64,000 nucleotides of DNA from Patella vulgata (GCF_932274485.2 NC_065881.2:55314702-55378701); one strand, 5' to 3'; positions 9,601 to 19,845 are shown, counted from the stretch's first letter. Made by a program: numbers and translations. The notes: generated by a model not told the origin, from the letters alone.

Positions 9601-12600
9601 GGAGAAGAAAAGTTGAAAATGTGTGAAAATGCTTCAAGAATTTTCCAGTGAATAAGAACTATACAAAGAACATACCGGTACCTACCAATTTTTGTTGAAA
9701 TCTATCAAGCAATTTAAGATTAATAGATGATAAACTGAGTGTAACTAGTCCTTTGATCCAAGTATTTTATAATTTAGGTAAAACTGATGCCGGATTGAAT
9801 GTTCATCATTAGATTTATTGTGTAAATATGTCAAAGAGTGGTAGGTGAGACATAATTGTGGGTGTACATTAACATAACCCTACCTGTTCCTTCTGGCATT
9901 GATAGAATATATTCTGTACTGGATATCCATACACCTGGTCCAGATTTTACAGCAAACTAAAACAGTAGTATTTTATTAAAATCACATTAAAATTCAAAAC
10001 TGTCTAAAACAATAGTGACAGTGTGTCAGAGTTTTATTCTGAACCTTATTTGGCTCATTTCTTTCCTAGATATTTTCAGTTCTGTATTATGTATTATGTA
10101 TGCCCTCTAAGGTCGCTTTATTTGTTAACTTTTAAGAAATTAATAGGTATCAACCCAAACCCTTTACTAGTCAAATCGCGACCCCAGTATTGATTATTAA
10201 AGAAGGTATCAGAAATGCTAAATATACTGTATATTTCTCTCTGTATAATTAAGCTGTAAGAATATGGATGCCAATAACTAATTACAGATTTACTGAATTT
10301 CACCATTTGCAACAAATACTCTCCCCAGCTGCTGCAAATTCTACATCTCTACATTGAAATTAAATCTGAATTTAGGTCAAAACCATTGTGTCAACCTATA
10401 AGATGAGAACTAAATAACTTACCCTTTCTCCTATAATTCTGATTATAAAATCAAGATTATATACTAAACCATCATATTCTGGTGCTACATATTCGGCAGG
10501 TAACGTTATAAATGGTCGGGTAGTTGTATCATAGCAATATGAACGTCCCTAGCAAGAAAAAGATAAGTTGTCAGAAGAAATAAAATAGAGTTTAACTTCC
10601 TATTTGCCATGGAACAACCCATACTCAGTAACAGCAGCTAAGTACATCCAAGCTAAGCCTGCTGCATATCTATTCTTTTCTAGGTAATGAGAGCATTTAC
10701 AAGACACTAAAATCTGATCAAGAGTAACAACAACCCATGAAGTAATTATCAGATATAATTAAAATGACACTGGCATTTAGTATCTGAAATCAGATGATAA
10801 CTTTAGCTTTTTGAGAAGTATTGCCTTCTTCATCTTGATCATGAACATATATATAAACACTGTTGTCAACAACTTTTGACGACAATATACTGTCGCATTT
10901 CAATGTTGGTGTATTAAAAAACACAGGTTGCCAAGCAACGAAACACACATTCAACTACATTAAAACTGTCCAAGCAGATATAACTTTGACAACCCATAAA
11001 AATGTCAAACAGAAGAATGCAATTAAAGCCCTTGGTGCTAACAAGAATTTGAAACAAATGGAAATAACTTTGGAAGATATAACCGGTATTATTTAAAATC
11101 AATTGGAAGAACGATCTAAGTCACATTTTTGTCTTTTCAATGAGATAGACAACCCATATCAATTCCAAAATCATATGAATGTGAAGCCTGACGGATGAGC
11201 CAACAACCGTATACTCTATAACATTGTGGCATAAATTTCATGATATTGTAAATTTCTCCTAGTTTTGGCCAATAATAATTGTGTTTTAGTTTGGTTTTGT
11301 ATATATTTTAAGACTTACCACATGTAGTATAAGTATCAAGGCATCTTTTAAAACATCTGGATTTATAACCTATAATTAAAAATAAATATTTGTGCATATA
11401 TGAAATTAATTAATACAACAATATCCAACTTTTTATTCCCTGACTTAGCATGGTTCACAGATGACTACAATTTTATTCAGTAAGTGATCACTTTGAGAGC
11501 AAAATAACACTAAACAAATTTCCTTCACTATGAACTTCTTGCATAGCATAGATCAAAGCAAACAACTGATGTAGTGAACCAGTGTCACATCATTTTGCAT
11601 GATACCTACTTATAAAATATGTCGTAAACTTCCTATCTTAAATAAAGAGATGGCAAAAAAGGTGAATGTTTCTACCAAAAGATATATTTTCAGAGTTGTG
11701 AATAAATGCTATTTTTGTTATAAAAATGTGAGCTTACATTTAATATGTATCAAATTTCGAATCAATTTGTGGACGATAACTTTAGCTTCAAGAGTGTCTA
11801 CAGAATTTATTGAAAGTGATTCAGGGCCTTTATCAGGGCAGGAATTATCAGAAATCGATGAAAATCAATAGGCTTGTTTGTCTCGTGAATATATATTTCT
11901 ACAAATTCTAAACAGGGTTATTTTTTTTAATGAGTTTGGCAAGTAAAGAGCTCCAAATTTGCCAACTTTACCACATTCCTTCAACATGCAATTGAGTGTT
12001 TTAGAAATAGAAAGAGTAAGCATAACCATACAGACAACAGACAACAGACTAAGAACTTTTACTTACTGTATAACCCTTTTTAGCACTTATATATTCAATA
12101 ACTGTTAATAAAGCATTAATAGTAGCTCCCCCACTTCCAACATTATCCTTAGGATCTTCTACTGTCAATAAAATGGCTTCTTCATTTATATAACCTTTAC
12201 TCTGGCGTAATTCTAAAGCTGAAAAATTTTGTGAAAGACAGAAAGATAAATCATTTTTTACCACAAAGCAGTCCTAATTGTTCTGACTCTTAACGTATGA
12301 AGAGTCCAGCGGAAGAACGATCTAAGTCACATTTTTGTCTTTTCGCATAAAAGGCAAAACAGACTTTTGGACGAGAACGCTTGACGCGAACAGAACAACC
12401 GAGTGGGTTTAATTACAACTTCAAAATGATGTTAATACAAATCATAATTATCAGTACAACAACTGACTTCCACTTTTCAGCCAAATTAAGGTCAAATAAA
12501 TATGATGGACTTGTATTTGTCCAGGAGGCCATTTCTGAGGGGCCTTGGTTCGATGCAACTCTGATCGTTTTTACCTGAAATTGATTGTTCCACAGAAAGC

Positions 12601-13951
12601 TTATACAATTTGCTACCAGATGACGCCATTAACTGGGGTTTGTGGAAAAAAAGACTTAGATCGTTCTTCCCTGGGGCTCTTCATATCTTTCATAAGCTTT
12701 GAGGGCTTTTATCAGAAAACAGGTACTGTTAATGTGGGAGGGACTCTAGTCCTTCCAGGACCTCAGGAATTTGAGTATCGTATTTAAATGTGAAATGGCA
12801 CTGTCTTACCATTTAGTGGATGCAAATGTTTATTCTTTCTTATGTACTGGTAACAAACCTTAATCCCTGACATCTTTTGAGTAGATAGGCTGGTCTAGGG
12901 AAGTCAGATCAAGAATAGTCTAGTTAAAAACGTCCCCCAAAAAACTGCAGCCCAGACAGAGTTATGTTATATAAAAAAAATTATATATCACAAGCCACTT
13001 ACATAATCCAATAATAAAGTATAATAATGACTTTATTTAAGAAGGATAGAAGATTAGGCTATAATACATAGCCTTTTAACATACAAAAGATATAGCGTGA
13101 TAGGCCTAAATTAAATAACATACCAAAATAATTTACAATCGAGAGGGGAAAAAATAAATACAAAATCAGTTTAAAAGATTAAATATAGTATATATGTGGG
13201 TAATAAAACAGAAAGTTTGAATAAATAGATATCACATGTATTAACATATATTATTACACAATATGTACATGCTTATATGGAATGGATATACCGGTACACA
13301 GAATGCATACAAGATTACAAGAGATATAGAAGAGATGTTAAGAAGTAAGGGACTGACTCAATAACTAAGAAACCTGGAGTTTGATCCTGGAGTTGGCCAA
13401 GAAAGTTCCCCGGGTTTTCAGCGTGGTTTCCGCTTGTCGGTCAGTTGTGCAGGACGGAGGGCCTGACCAGGACAAAACCTAAGTCTTGGGTGCACGTTGG
13501 CCTGCAGTTAAAAGAACCTTTACAGCTGGAATTCGAATTAGGCAAGAGTAAGCCGTAGCACTGCTATCCAGGAAAAAATTCCCTCATAGAACAGTATGAC
13601 GCTAAACTCAATTTTATTTCATTTCATACTGACTTTAAATGTTTGTCACTTAATTATATTTTACAGGCTGACCAGAAAAGAGTAATATTTTCTATGACAA
13701 GTACAACAAGAAATCTCTAAGGGTTGGGTAGCCGTCCCAGATTTATCTCTTGAAGCGACTAGTTTCTTTAGTTTGAATTCATCATGCAGCTAACCATTCG
13801 GCCATCCAACCCCCCTGGGCGGCTGTGACAAGTACATATAAATTAAATATGGTATATATTGTGTATAATGTTTACCTTGCTGTAAAGATGGTGTCACGGC
13901 TTTGTTAGAGCAAGTTACAACAATAGCTGTCCATTTAGCAGTAGATTTCAT
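6641..13951 (-). CDS. FCSK: L-fucokinase, N-terminal seven coding exons (partial gene)
   Basis: Fucokinase phosphorylates L-fucose to fucose-1-phosphate in the cytosolic GDP-fucose salvage pathway. Coding exons in gene order: 13876-13951, 12067-12218, 11319-11369, 10423-10548, 9884-9956, 8499-8593, 6641-6721; all join in frame with GT-AG introns, giving 218 codons. The start ATG opens MKSTAKWTAIVVTCSNKA, like the animal family start (DWTVIILTCQ). Residues about 44-60 read TVEDPKDNVGSGGATIN, the nucleotide-binding loop of the pyrophosphorylase-like N-terminal domain. Later exons match family blocks: DVLKDALILILH, AEYVAPEYDGLVYNLDF, PGVWISSTEYILSMP, KDHGVYKVDKE and GIVQDILYQKGADELGPCQR. Vertebrate proteins are about 1080 residues, so the GHMP-kinase half (roughly 860 residues) must lie left of 6641; I found none of it in the window. 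Introns carry a Tc1 element, two other repeat insertions and a SINE. Identification rests on recalled family sequence. Confidence 0.92.
6945..8473 (+). mobile_element. Tc1-like DNA transposon, intact-looking, 1529 bp
   Basis: Inverted ends begin tactat and share aaaaaagtagggg and atatttgatttt; arms of about 35 bp differ at only about three positions near the tip. TA target duplications lie at 6943-6944 and 8474-8475. The single long open frame (7238-8257) is uninterrupted and the element is unrearranged. It sits in FCSK intron 6, opposite in strand to the gene, with its right end about 25 bp from the exon 6 splice donor. Removing it leaves an intron of roughly 250 bp. Uninterrupted ORF and near-matched ends imply recent insertion. 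Confidence 0.95.
7238..8257 (+). CDS. Tc1-family transposase, DD34E
   Basis: The 339-residue protein cuts and pastes the surrounding element. An N-terminal paired-like helix-turn-helix region (about residues 1-110) binds the ends and includes the GRPR motif at about 56-59. The catalytic domain shows MFSDESRF (Asp151), FQDDNARCH (Asp241) and SPDLSPIEHVWD (Glu276). Exactly 34 residues lie between the second Asp and the Glu, the Tc1 signature. The G-rich GGGSVMVWGG block typical of Tc1 is at about 186-195. Length fits the usual 330-350 residues, with no internal stop. The start used is the first ATG giving the full HTH. Basic-residue content is high, as usual for the family. Confidence 0.97.
   Translation: MRRLTQNERLRALGMLQIGTTQAVVVRTMNVSQSVMSRLWSRYRDTQSVQDRPRSGRPRATTQAQDRFIRTLALRNRVITANQISARLQTDTGVRVSGQTIRNRLHRGHLRARHPCVIPCLRDHHIQARRRWCRDRQHWDNRRWSNVMFSDESRFTVDFLDRQRRVWRRRNERFQDVNVIRHDRFGGGSVMVWGGITVAGRTALHVVAGRVTGQYYRDKILAVHVLPFARRHGRRFIFQDDNARCHRARIVTGYLQQQNITTLPWPALSPDLSPIEHVWDMLGQRLRQRQQRPANVQELAAALQQEWDNLDQNDLRRLIRSMPRRINACLANRGGFTRY
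8930..9061 (+). repeat. Family A 3' cap, solo remnant (FCSK intron 5)
   Basis: Holds catacagatcggatgataac, cacaagaaattgtggacgac, a gaccgacaggcgac stretch and the hairpin tacgtccacatttcc / atgtgggtgtata with an A run. Less than one core unit remains and there is no 5' cap. Confidence 0.8.
9062..9880. other. FCSK intron 5, nothing recognised
   Basis: AT-rich intron sequence. Short frames on the minus strand in this stretch have no family similarity and no exon-like boundaries. Confidence 0.4.
10780..10917 (+). repeat. Family A/B 3' cap remnant abutting a 5' cap (FCSK intron 3)
   Basis: A degenerate cap (cgacaatatactgtcgcatttc, aatgttggtgtattaaaaa) is followed within a few bases by caggttgccaagcaacgaaac, which is the 5' palindrome of the same superfamily. 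This is the same end-to-start abutment seen at 25667/25672. Confidence 0.6.
11101..11145. repeat. Fragment of the 12.3-kb MITE family
   Basis: ggaagaacgatctaagtcac and the following attttt-gtcttttc match the left end of the element at 12298-12683. Only about 40 bp remain. Confidence 0.6.
11680..11885 (+). repeat. Degenerate array-type repeat unit (FCSK intron 2)
   Basis: Shows acgataactttagcttcaag, a gtgtctacag phrase and gaaaatcaataggcttgttt, the same vocabulary as the capped repeats (compare 14110-14850 and 33690-33970). The plus open frame 11599-11871 runs through it and is not a gene. Confidence 0.45.
12298..12683. mobile_element. MITE with about 31-bp TIRs (FCSK intron 1)
   Basis: The left end tgaagagtccagcggaagaa continues to cgatctaagtc; the right end is its complement with about four differences. 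TA flanks both sides (12296-12297 and 12684-12685). The 386-bp interior has no long frame. It sits just upstream of FCSK exon 2 (12067-12218). TA target and TIR point to the Tc1/mariner group. A fragment of the same family is at 11101-11145. Confidence 0.8.
13349..13630 (+). mobile_element. SINE-1 copy (tRNA-derived), diverged, FCSK intron 1
   Basis: Matches the near-complete copy at 44371-44745: ggccaagaaagttc, ggcgtggttt-like, cggagggcctgac, aaaattccctcatag and a TTTCA-type tail at the end. The promoter box region is degenerate (gagtttgatcctgg). It is older than the 44-kb copy judging by substitutions. Confidence 0.8.
13725..13823 (-). repeat. tRNA-like SINE head fragment, reverse strand
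   Basis: On the minus strand it reads ggatggccgaatggttagct, close to the box A part of the SINE-2 copy at 45094 (atagccgaatggttag). No acceptor-stem pairing or intact box B could be followed, so it is not a tRNA gene. Confidence 0.4.
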
Positions 13952-14109
13952 GTCTGCCACTGTCAATCTCTAATCTATCTATGATAAACAATCATACATA
14001 AATAGTACAAACTAGCTTTTATATCCAAAAGATTAGTTCCAGACCCAACGCAACAGAAAGAAGGTCATGATAAAACTTTTTAAAATATAATAAGAAATCA
14101 TTCTTAAAG

Positions 14110-14850
14110 GAGATAAATGTCGAGCAGAACTTACAGCGTCCACAAGATTTTTCAAAGTGATCAAGAGTGGTAATTATCGGACATGGTTAAAATCTTAATA
14201 GGCTTCTTTGTCTCTTGACAATAAGCAATGTGGGTAAATTTAAAGTTAATCGGGCGATAACGTCACATGATTTTTCCAAGTGATGAAAAGCCATAACTCT
14301 GCCTCTGGTCGTAATTACAGCAATTGCTAGCTGAAAATCAACTGACTTCTTCATTCCGCCCATAAACAATGTCATCATCGGTATCCCCAGTGATATCATT
14401 CCATTCCACTTCATTACACCCTGGGTTCATTCACAGGGTTTTCATGAATTCAAATTATCTGCCCTTGATCATAGGTCGATTCTATGAACCAATCAAAAAA
14501 CAGTTTACAATATACCAGTCTTAGCGTCATTCTTTTCATTCACCACACTGATTCAGCCATCTAAGTTACTTCTCTTTGCCCAATCAATTGGTCGATAAAA
14601 ATAGCAAAAGTATCAAGGGCGGATAATTTGACTATGTGCATGTACGTGTCTCCCCTGTGAATCAACCCAGGGATATATACTGGAGTAAAACGGAACGATA
14701 CAACTGGGGATACAGTATAAGTTTTTAGTCAATCCCAAAATAACTTTAGCCAGTAGGGTGTCCACAAGCAACAGTCAGACGGACCAACCCAGCAAAGGGA
14801 CGAGGCTAATATTCGTCCACATTTCAATGTGGGCCCGCGTATAGTATAAA
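14110..14850 (+). repeat. Capped repeat, diverged array with 3' hairpin
   Basis: Contains cgtccacaagatttttcaaag, ccataactctgcctctgg and ctgaaaatcaactgacttct, then from about 14745 ataactttagccag, gtgtccacaagcaacag, gacggaccaacc and the cap cgtccacatttcaatgtgggc. The 3' hairpin is intact apart from an extra ccgcg-like insertion. The core is too diverged for a clean unit length. It lies upstream of the first FCSK coding exon. Confidence 0.65.
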
Positions 14851-15118
14851 AGGATTAAGAGGTCATGGTGACAAAAGCTTTGACATGCATACACTGACTA
14901 AGGATTTACTATGCATGGATCCTAGTTAACACTACAGGAACTCACAACTTGCTACAGCTGCTAGAGGCAGTGTCAGTGACAAGTGTCCGTTGTAAAAAAA
15001 AAAAAAGATATTCACAAGCAAGTTCACCACGGTCACTCACTGTCAGTGTCAGGGGTTCATTAGTAATATATAGTTGATTGAATTATTCAGAACAGAAGTC
15101 GTGCATAGCTCAGCTGTC

Positions 15119-15216
15119 TAGCGAATAGTTCAGCTCTGATTCTGAACGTAGGTCTCATTACACTCGCCCTGTAATGACCTACTACTTGAGTACTTCAGAG
15201 CTGAACTAGCAAATAA
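15119..15216. repeat. Foldback hairpin, arms about 43 bp
   Basis: Left arm about 15119-15161 (atagttcagctctga, gtaggtctcattac) is complementary to the right arm about 15171-15216 (gtaatgacctac, tcagagctgaactag). The loop is about 9 bp (actcgccct) and there are a few mismatches. It could be a small foldback MITE upstream of FCSK. Confidence 0.65.
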
Positions 15217-15364
15217 CTATGTAAAATATAGGCTACTACTAGCCTATAATATGGCCTATAGGCCTAGTAGATATTGTATGTCCTTTTTGGTTTTTTTCAA
15301 TAACAGTTACGGCATAGACCACATATAATATTACCGTATCTATGGATAGATCAACTAACCTTAC

Positions 15365-15700
15365 CTGGGTCTGTATGATAATTTTTATATCTGGAAATGT
15401 AGTAATTTAAGTCAACCATCAACAGACAGCTAGCAGTCAACCAAGACCCCTTACTTTATTTATCATTACCCACCAAAGAGTTCAGCTTTCTTAATTGTCA
15501 TTACCTCCCTTGTGTCGTCTGCACAAAGCAATTTTCAAACAATTATTGCGTGTGACTGTGCAGCTATTGCCATGACCAGGGGCGTAAATGTGTGCACAGA
15601 GTGGCGACTCGCATTACGGCCCATAGAAACACAGCGACGCGCAATGCATCTTGGGAATTGTCTGTAATAAACACACACTGACGACAGTTCGCTCAACGAC
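15365..15700 (-). promoter_or_regulatory. Probable FCSK 5' non-coding exon and promoter
   Basis: On the minus strand a strong splice donor, CCCAG|GTAAGG, ends a possible leader exon at 15365. Candidate acceptors lie just before the start codon at 13951. Upstream, the minus strand at 15646-15663 reads agacaattcccaagatgc, close to the ZNF143/THAP11 site known from animal promoters (acaattcccagnatgc), and the flanking gcgcaatgc is NRF1-like. This stretch has more CpG than its surroundings. No transcription evidence is available, so the exon limits are inferred. Confidence 0.45.
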
Positions 15701-16745
15701 GTTACGATATCTATATCGGTGAACTAAATCTCTTTAATTTCGTAGTTTTTATAGTATTTTCGGTAACAAAACTACTGAGAATTATCACATACAATCATAT
15801 GTTAGTTGTGTGTGTGTTTCGGGAATTTATAAAACATGATTCATATTTTTAAAACATGCATAACATAAAGCGTGGTACGGCACGGAATGAAGTGAGACTA
15901 GTGAGACGAGAGACGGCATTTTTGACGGTTTACGAATTGATCTATTTAAGGCCGTCAATTATTGTCGATTTTTAAGATAACCATGCCATTAGGTCTGATC
16001 TGTGTTCAGAGTTGCTTTTATTTTTGTGATTTTTTGTCAACTGATTATTTAGAAATAGAACATTTAATTTATACTGTGTTCTACGGAATTATCTGTCATA
16101 CAAACTGAAGTTAACCATACACTACAGCATAATTATTAATAGGCTATAGATAATCACAGAGTAAATTAAAATTGTATTTTGAATTACTGAATGGTTTAAA
16201 ATTATTGATAGTGCTTCAGCAAATATTTTATTGGTCGGATTAAGGCCTACCAGTAAAAGGGGAAATTCGATTTTGAATAGCATAACAACAGTATTTTTGT
16301 AATTTTAGAATTACGTGTAGATCTAGGCCTAGTTCAACTAGTTGTGATTTTTAAAAGATCAAACTTTAAATAGTAAGCTTTACCCATTAAGTCTGAACTA
16401 GCTGCTCATGTTCTTTTTACATTCTATAATAGGCCTACGTACCGCAAGTCTACTGAATAAAATAAATTTAGATTCATATGTTATTTTCATATTGCAGCTA
16501 TATAGCAAGCGATAGGAATTGTCAGCGGACATAGTCCGATCAGAGACAGTTCCTAAAGGAGCTATAAAAAGCCAAGAGTATTTTATCTTGGAAAACAACC
16601 AACGGCTCAAATTTGTTTATAATTGGAAAACGTTAGGCCTATTTGAAATTCAATTTTAATATTCTTAAATTATTATTTTATATTTTAATGGAAGCTTACT
16701 TTATTAACATAACATCACAGTGTGTGTGTGTGGGGGGGGGGGGGG
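15701..16745. other. No gene recognised
   Basis: AT-rich sequence between the FCSK promoter region and the long-inverted-repeat element. A run of about 12 G at 16733-16744 follows a short TG repeat. The minus frame at 16398-16610 has no family similarity. Confidence 0.45.
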
Positions 16746-16830
16746 TACAGGTCGCAAAATAAATGCAGTCGGTCGCAAAATAAGTGCAGTCGATCTCAAA
16801 ATAAGTGCTCACTGAATTAATACAAACAAT
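16746..16830 (+). repeat. Left flank copy of a short satellite (about 25-bp unit)
   Basis: Three degenerate units of gcagtcggtctcaaaataagt lie here, followed by ctgaattaat. The same units in the same orientation recur at 18985-19060 on the far side of the inverted-repeat element, followed there by atgaattaat. Confidence 0.7.
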
Positions 16831-16932
16831 GCCCAAATAGCCTAGATAACTAGAAGAAAAAATCCCAATTGCGTGAATCCGTGCACCTAAATTGCATAGC
16901 CTACGTCACGCTACTCACCCAAAACTTTAGTA

Positions 16933-18885
16933 TTAGGCCTACTATTATACCGGCAGCCCAGAGCACTTTGGTCAAACGAACGAGATACCAATATCCGAGT
17001 ATCGGAATGGTTACTGTGTAACCAAGCATATTCAGATATGGATGTCTGCCGGGGTCCAGTTGCTGCGTGTGGCCTTTTGGGCCCCAAAAATGGGCTGGAT
17101 CAAACATTGTGGATACCACTTGGAAACAAGTTTAAATGAACAGAAACATCTCCCTGAGTATAAAACAGGCCCTGCCAGACAAATTCTCCTCTGCATAGGG
17201 TCCGCCAGACGCCCCGGAAGGGGCCCCAATTAAATCTTCAAATAGATTAAACATTTGGGGGTACCATACGAAACAAAATTAAAATGAACAATTAGACTCT
17301 ACTTTGTATAAAATTGCCAATGCAAGACAATTTGTCTGCTGTAAAAACCCCGCCAGACACCCCCAAAAGTTGGGCCCGCAGATATTGTGTTGAAAATGAG
17401 CTGGATCAAACATTGTTGATACCACATGGAACTAAATTTAAATGAACTGGTAGGCCTACAGACGCTGTAAAAGCCACGCCAGACACCCCTAAAGTTGGGT
17501 CCCGCAGATATTGTGTTAAAAATGAGCTGGATCAAACATTGTTGATACCACATGGAACTAAATTTCACAATAAATTTATTCAATCAGACAGTCAGAGTCA
17601 CCACTCCATGCATTGTCAGAATTAGAACCGTTATCAAGATGGTCACTCTCAAGATCATTGGTGCTGTCTTCCTCTGAATCTACATCATGGAATAGGTTGT
17701 CGGGCATGGCAGGTCCTAAAAACCATTTTGGACCATAGCACCCATTCTTTTCTGACCATCCAAACTGCTATGGGTCCAACCCGTGTCCCGGATCTGCAGA
17801 GTCAGCGCGACCCCAGATTATGCTGACAAAGTGTGCTATTTGAAGTTTGCTATACACGGTCTTTGCACAAGGTGGCAGAAGTGCACAGTCCACCTTCTTT
17901 ATACCGAACATCAGATTTTCCTAGAAGGGCAGCATCCCAGGAAACTCAGGAATATTTGACGAATAGCCTTGCCTCTGGTGATGAACTTCGTTTAAAGTTT
18001 CAAGAAGAATACATCGTGTATAGCAAACTTCAAAGAGCATCTTCATTATGGTGGAATGGTGATGTATTTAAACGGTTTTTAAAATCGCAAAAAAATTGTG
18101 ACCTCTAGAAAATCTGTGGGCGTATAACAATGTCCATGCGGCCCAACGTGTGTCTATCGGGACTTTTACAGCAGACAAAATTTGTCTGGCATTGGGATTT
18201 TTATACTTAGAAGAGTCTAATTGTTCATTTTAACTTTGTTTCGTATGGTACCTCCAATGTTTAATCTAGCTCAAGATTTGGGGTCCTTCGAGGGCGTCAG
18301 GCGGGCCCTATGCAGAGGAGAATTTGTCTGGCCGGGCCGGTTTTGTACTCAATGAGATGTACCAGTTCATTTAAATTTAGTACCATGTGGTATCAACAAT
18401 GTTTGATCCAGCTCATTTTCAACACAAAATCTGCGGGGCCCAACTTTTGGGGGTGTCTGGCGGGGCTTTTACAGGAGACAATTTGTCTGGCATTGGGATT
18501 TTTATACTAGGTAGAGTCTAATTGTTCATTTTAACTTTGTTTCGTATGGTACCTCCAATGTTTAATCTAGCTCAAGATTTGGGGCCCCTTCGGGGAGTCT
18601 GGCGGACCCTATGCAGAGAAGAATTTGTCTGGCGGGGCCTGTTTTATACTCAGAGATATGTATCTGTTCATTTAAACTTGTTTCCGAGTGGTATCCACAA
18701 TGTTTGATCCAGCCCATTTTTGGGTGCCCTCTTTGGGGCCCAAAAGGCCACACGCAGCAACTGGACCCCGGCAGACATCCATATCTGAATATGCTGGGTT
18801 ACGCAGTAACCATTCCGATACTCAGATATTGGTACCTCGTTCGTTTGACCAAAGTGCTCTGGGCTGCTGATCTATATAGGCCTAA
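16933..18885. mobile_element. Long-terminal-inverted-repeat DNA element, about 1.95 kb
   Basis: The left arm (16933 to about 17590) and right arm (about 18130-18885) are inverted copies. Both outer tips read ttaggccta, then cagcccagagcactttggtc and aaacgaacgag, going inward through a GC-rich stretch (cggggtccagttgc). Each arm is itself built of repeated units of about 165 bp with phrases such as caatgtttgatccagctc and atttgtctggc; the right arm carries one extra round. The centre (about 17590-18110) holds two short coding-like pieces. Arms of 600-750 bp made of subrepeats suggest a foldback-type or long-TIR DNA transposon. The superfamily is not identified. Arms have many substitutions and indels, so it is not fresh. 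Confidence 0.75.
17576..17767 (-). pseudogene. Coding fragment in the centre of the long-TIR element
   Basis: Minus-strand frame of about 63 codons ending in a TAA at 17576-17578, preceded by an in-frame stop. It reads FGWSEKNGCYGPKWFLGPAM, then an acidic low-complexity tail (DSEEDSTNDLESD and so on). The layout, an aromatic block and then an acidic Ser/Asp C-terminus, suggests the end of a transposase-like protein. No catalytic residues are present and I do not recognise the family. Confidence 0.4.
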
Positions 18886-18984
18886 AATAACCTTTTGTCA
18901 AGTTATCATGTTTGAAAAAATGTTTTTTGCCCTTATTCTGTTGTGAGTTGATCTAAGTAAAATAATTTCCCCCAGGGAAAAAAA

Positions 18985-19060
18985 ATAGTCGGTCTCAAAA
19001 TAAGTGCAGTCACTGCAGTCGGTCTCAAAATTATGCATCGGCGACTGACCAAATGAATTA
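18985..19060 (+). repeat. Right flank copy of the 25-bp satellite
   Basis: Holds agtcggtctcaaaataagtg and cagtcggtctcaaaatta. Direct-orientation partner of 16746-16830, so the pair brackets the inverted-repeat element. Confidence 0.7.
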
Positions 19061-19075
19061 ATGGGGTAAACAAAT

Positions 19076-19700
19076 AATGGCTGTCTTTGCTTCCACTTCA
19101 CGTTGTGTATTTACTTCTTCTTATCTAATATATTCGAATGCACGTAAAAGATCCCTTGGAATACGATATAAGAGTAGGCGATAGTGCCACTGCCCGGGCA
19201 AAATTTCCCCCATAGCACACTGTATGGCGTATGCCCGTCTTCATTAGCCCAGTTTAGGAGCAGAACAGTAGGACGTTAAACCCCATTTCATTTCATTTCA
19301 TTTCTTCTTATCTATCTCAGTTAGTTAAGACGTTTGCCTTACCAAGAATAACAATGCAACAGTTCGGTTTTTTTTATTTTATATAGGCCTATCATAGCCG
19401 AATAGATGGATACAAGCATAGTATAGGTTACAATACTAAAGTCAATCTTTCAAACCGGCTGATAGAAACTGTTACATCTTTTCCTTCAGAGTCTGTCTGC
19501 TGTCTAGGAACTCAGATGGTAATCTCTCTGGAATCTAATGAAATCTGGCTTAAACGTTTGCCATGATTTCTTTTATAGGACCTATGGACAACACGCACAG
19601 ACTAGGATATGCATGACCCTGAACCTGTGCAATTAATTACTGATATGATTGGTCATTTAAACCAAATGATGCAATAGGTAAATTTCCAATCACATATAAT
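19076..19700 (+). repeat. Dispersed repeat R1 copy 1 (split by a SINE)
   Basis: Shares ctgtctttgcttcc / cttcacgttgtgtatttac, aagacgtttgccttacca, aataacaatgcaacagtt, gaactcagatggt and ctctctggaatctaatg with 42285-42740. The SINE at 19127-19301 interrupts it. Nature unknown; no open frame. Confidence 0.7.
19127..19301 (+). mobile_element. 5'-truncated SINE-1 with 12-bp target duplication
   Basis: Matches the 3' half of SINE-1 (gatcccttgg, gggcaaaatttccc, gtatggcgtatgc) and ends in four TTTCA units. Identical 12-mers ttcttcttatct flank it at 19115-19126 and 19302-19313. Truncation plus target-site duplication is the usual mark of target-primed reverse transcription by a partner LINE. Confidence 0.9.
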
Positions 19701-19845
19701 CTGGTAACAGGTTGTTGACACATAGAACCAGCTATTTTTTGGTTCTATAACTCTTTTTATATACCCATCATTCTGTCACTCATATTTTTGTGCACATTTA
19801 GTACAATTAATTAATACAATATAATGCCATCATTAATTATAAGAG

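Noticed and set aside
12381-12787. Plus frames at 12381-12578 and 12545-12787
   Set aside because: They run across a MITE and FCSK intron sequence, with no similarity and no support from splice sites.
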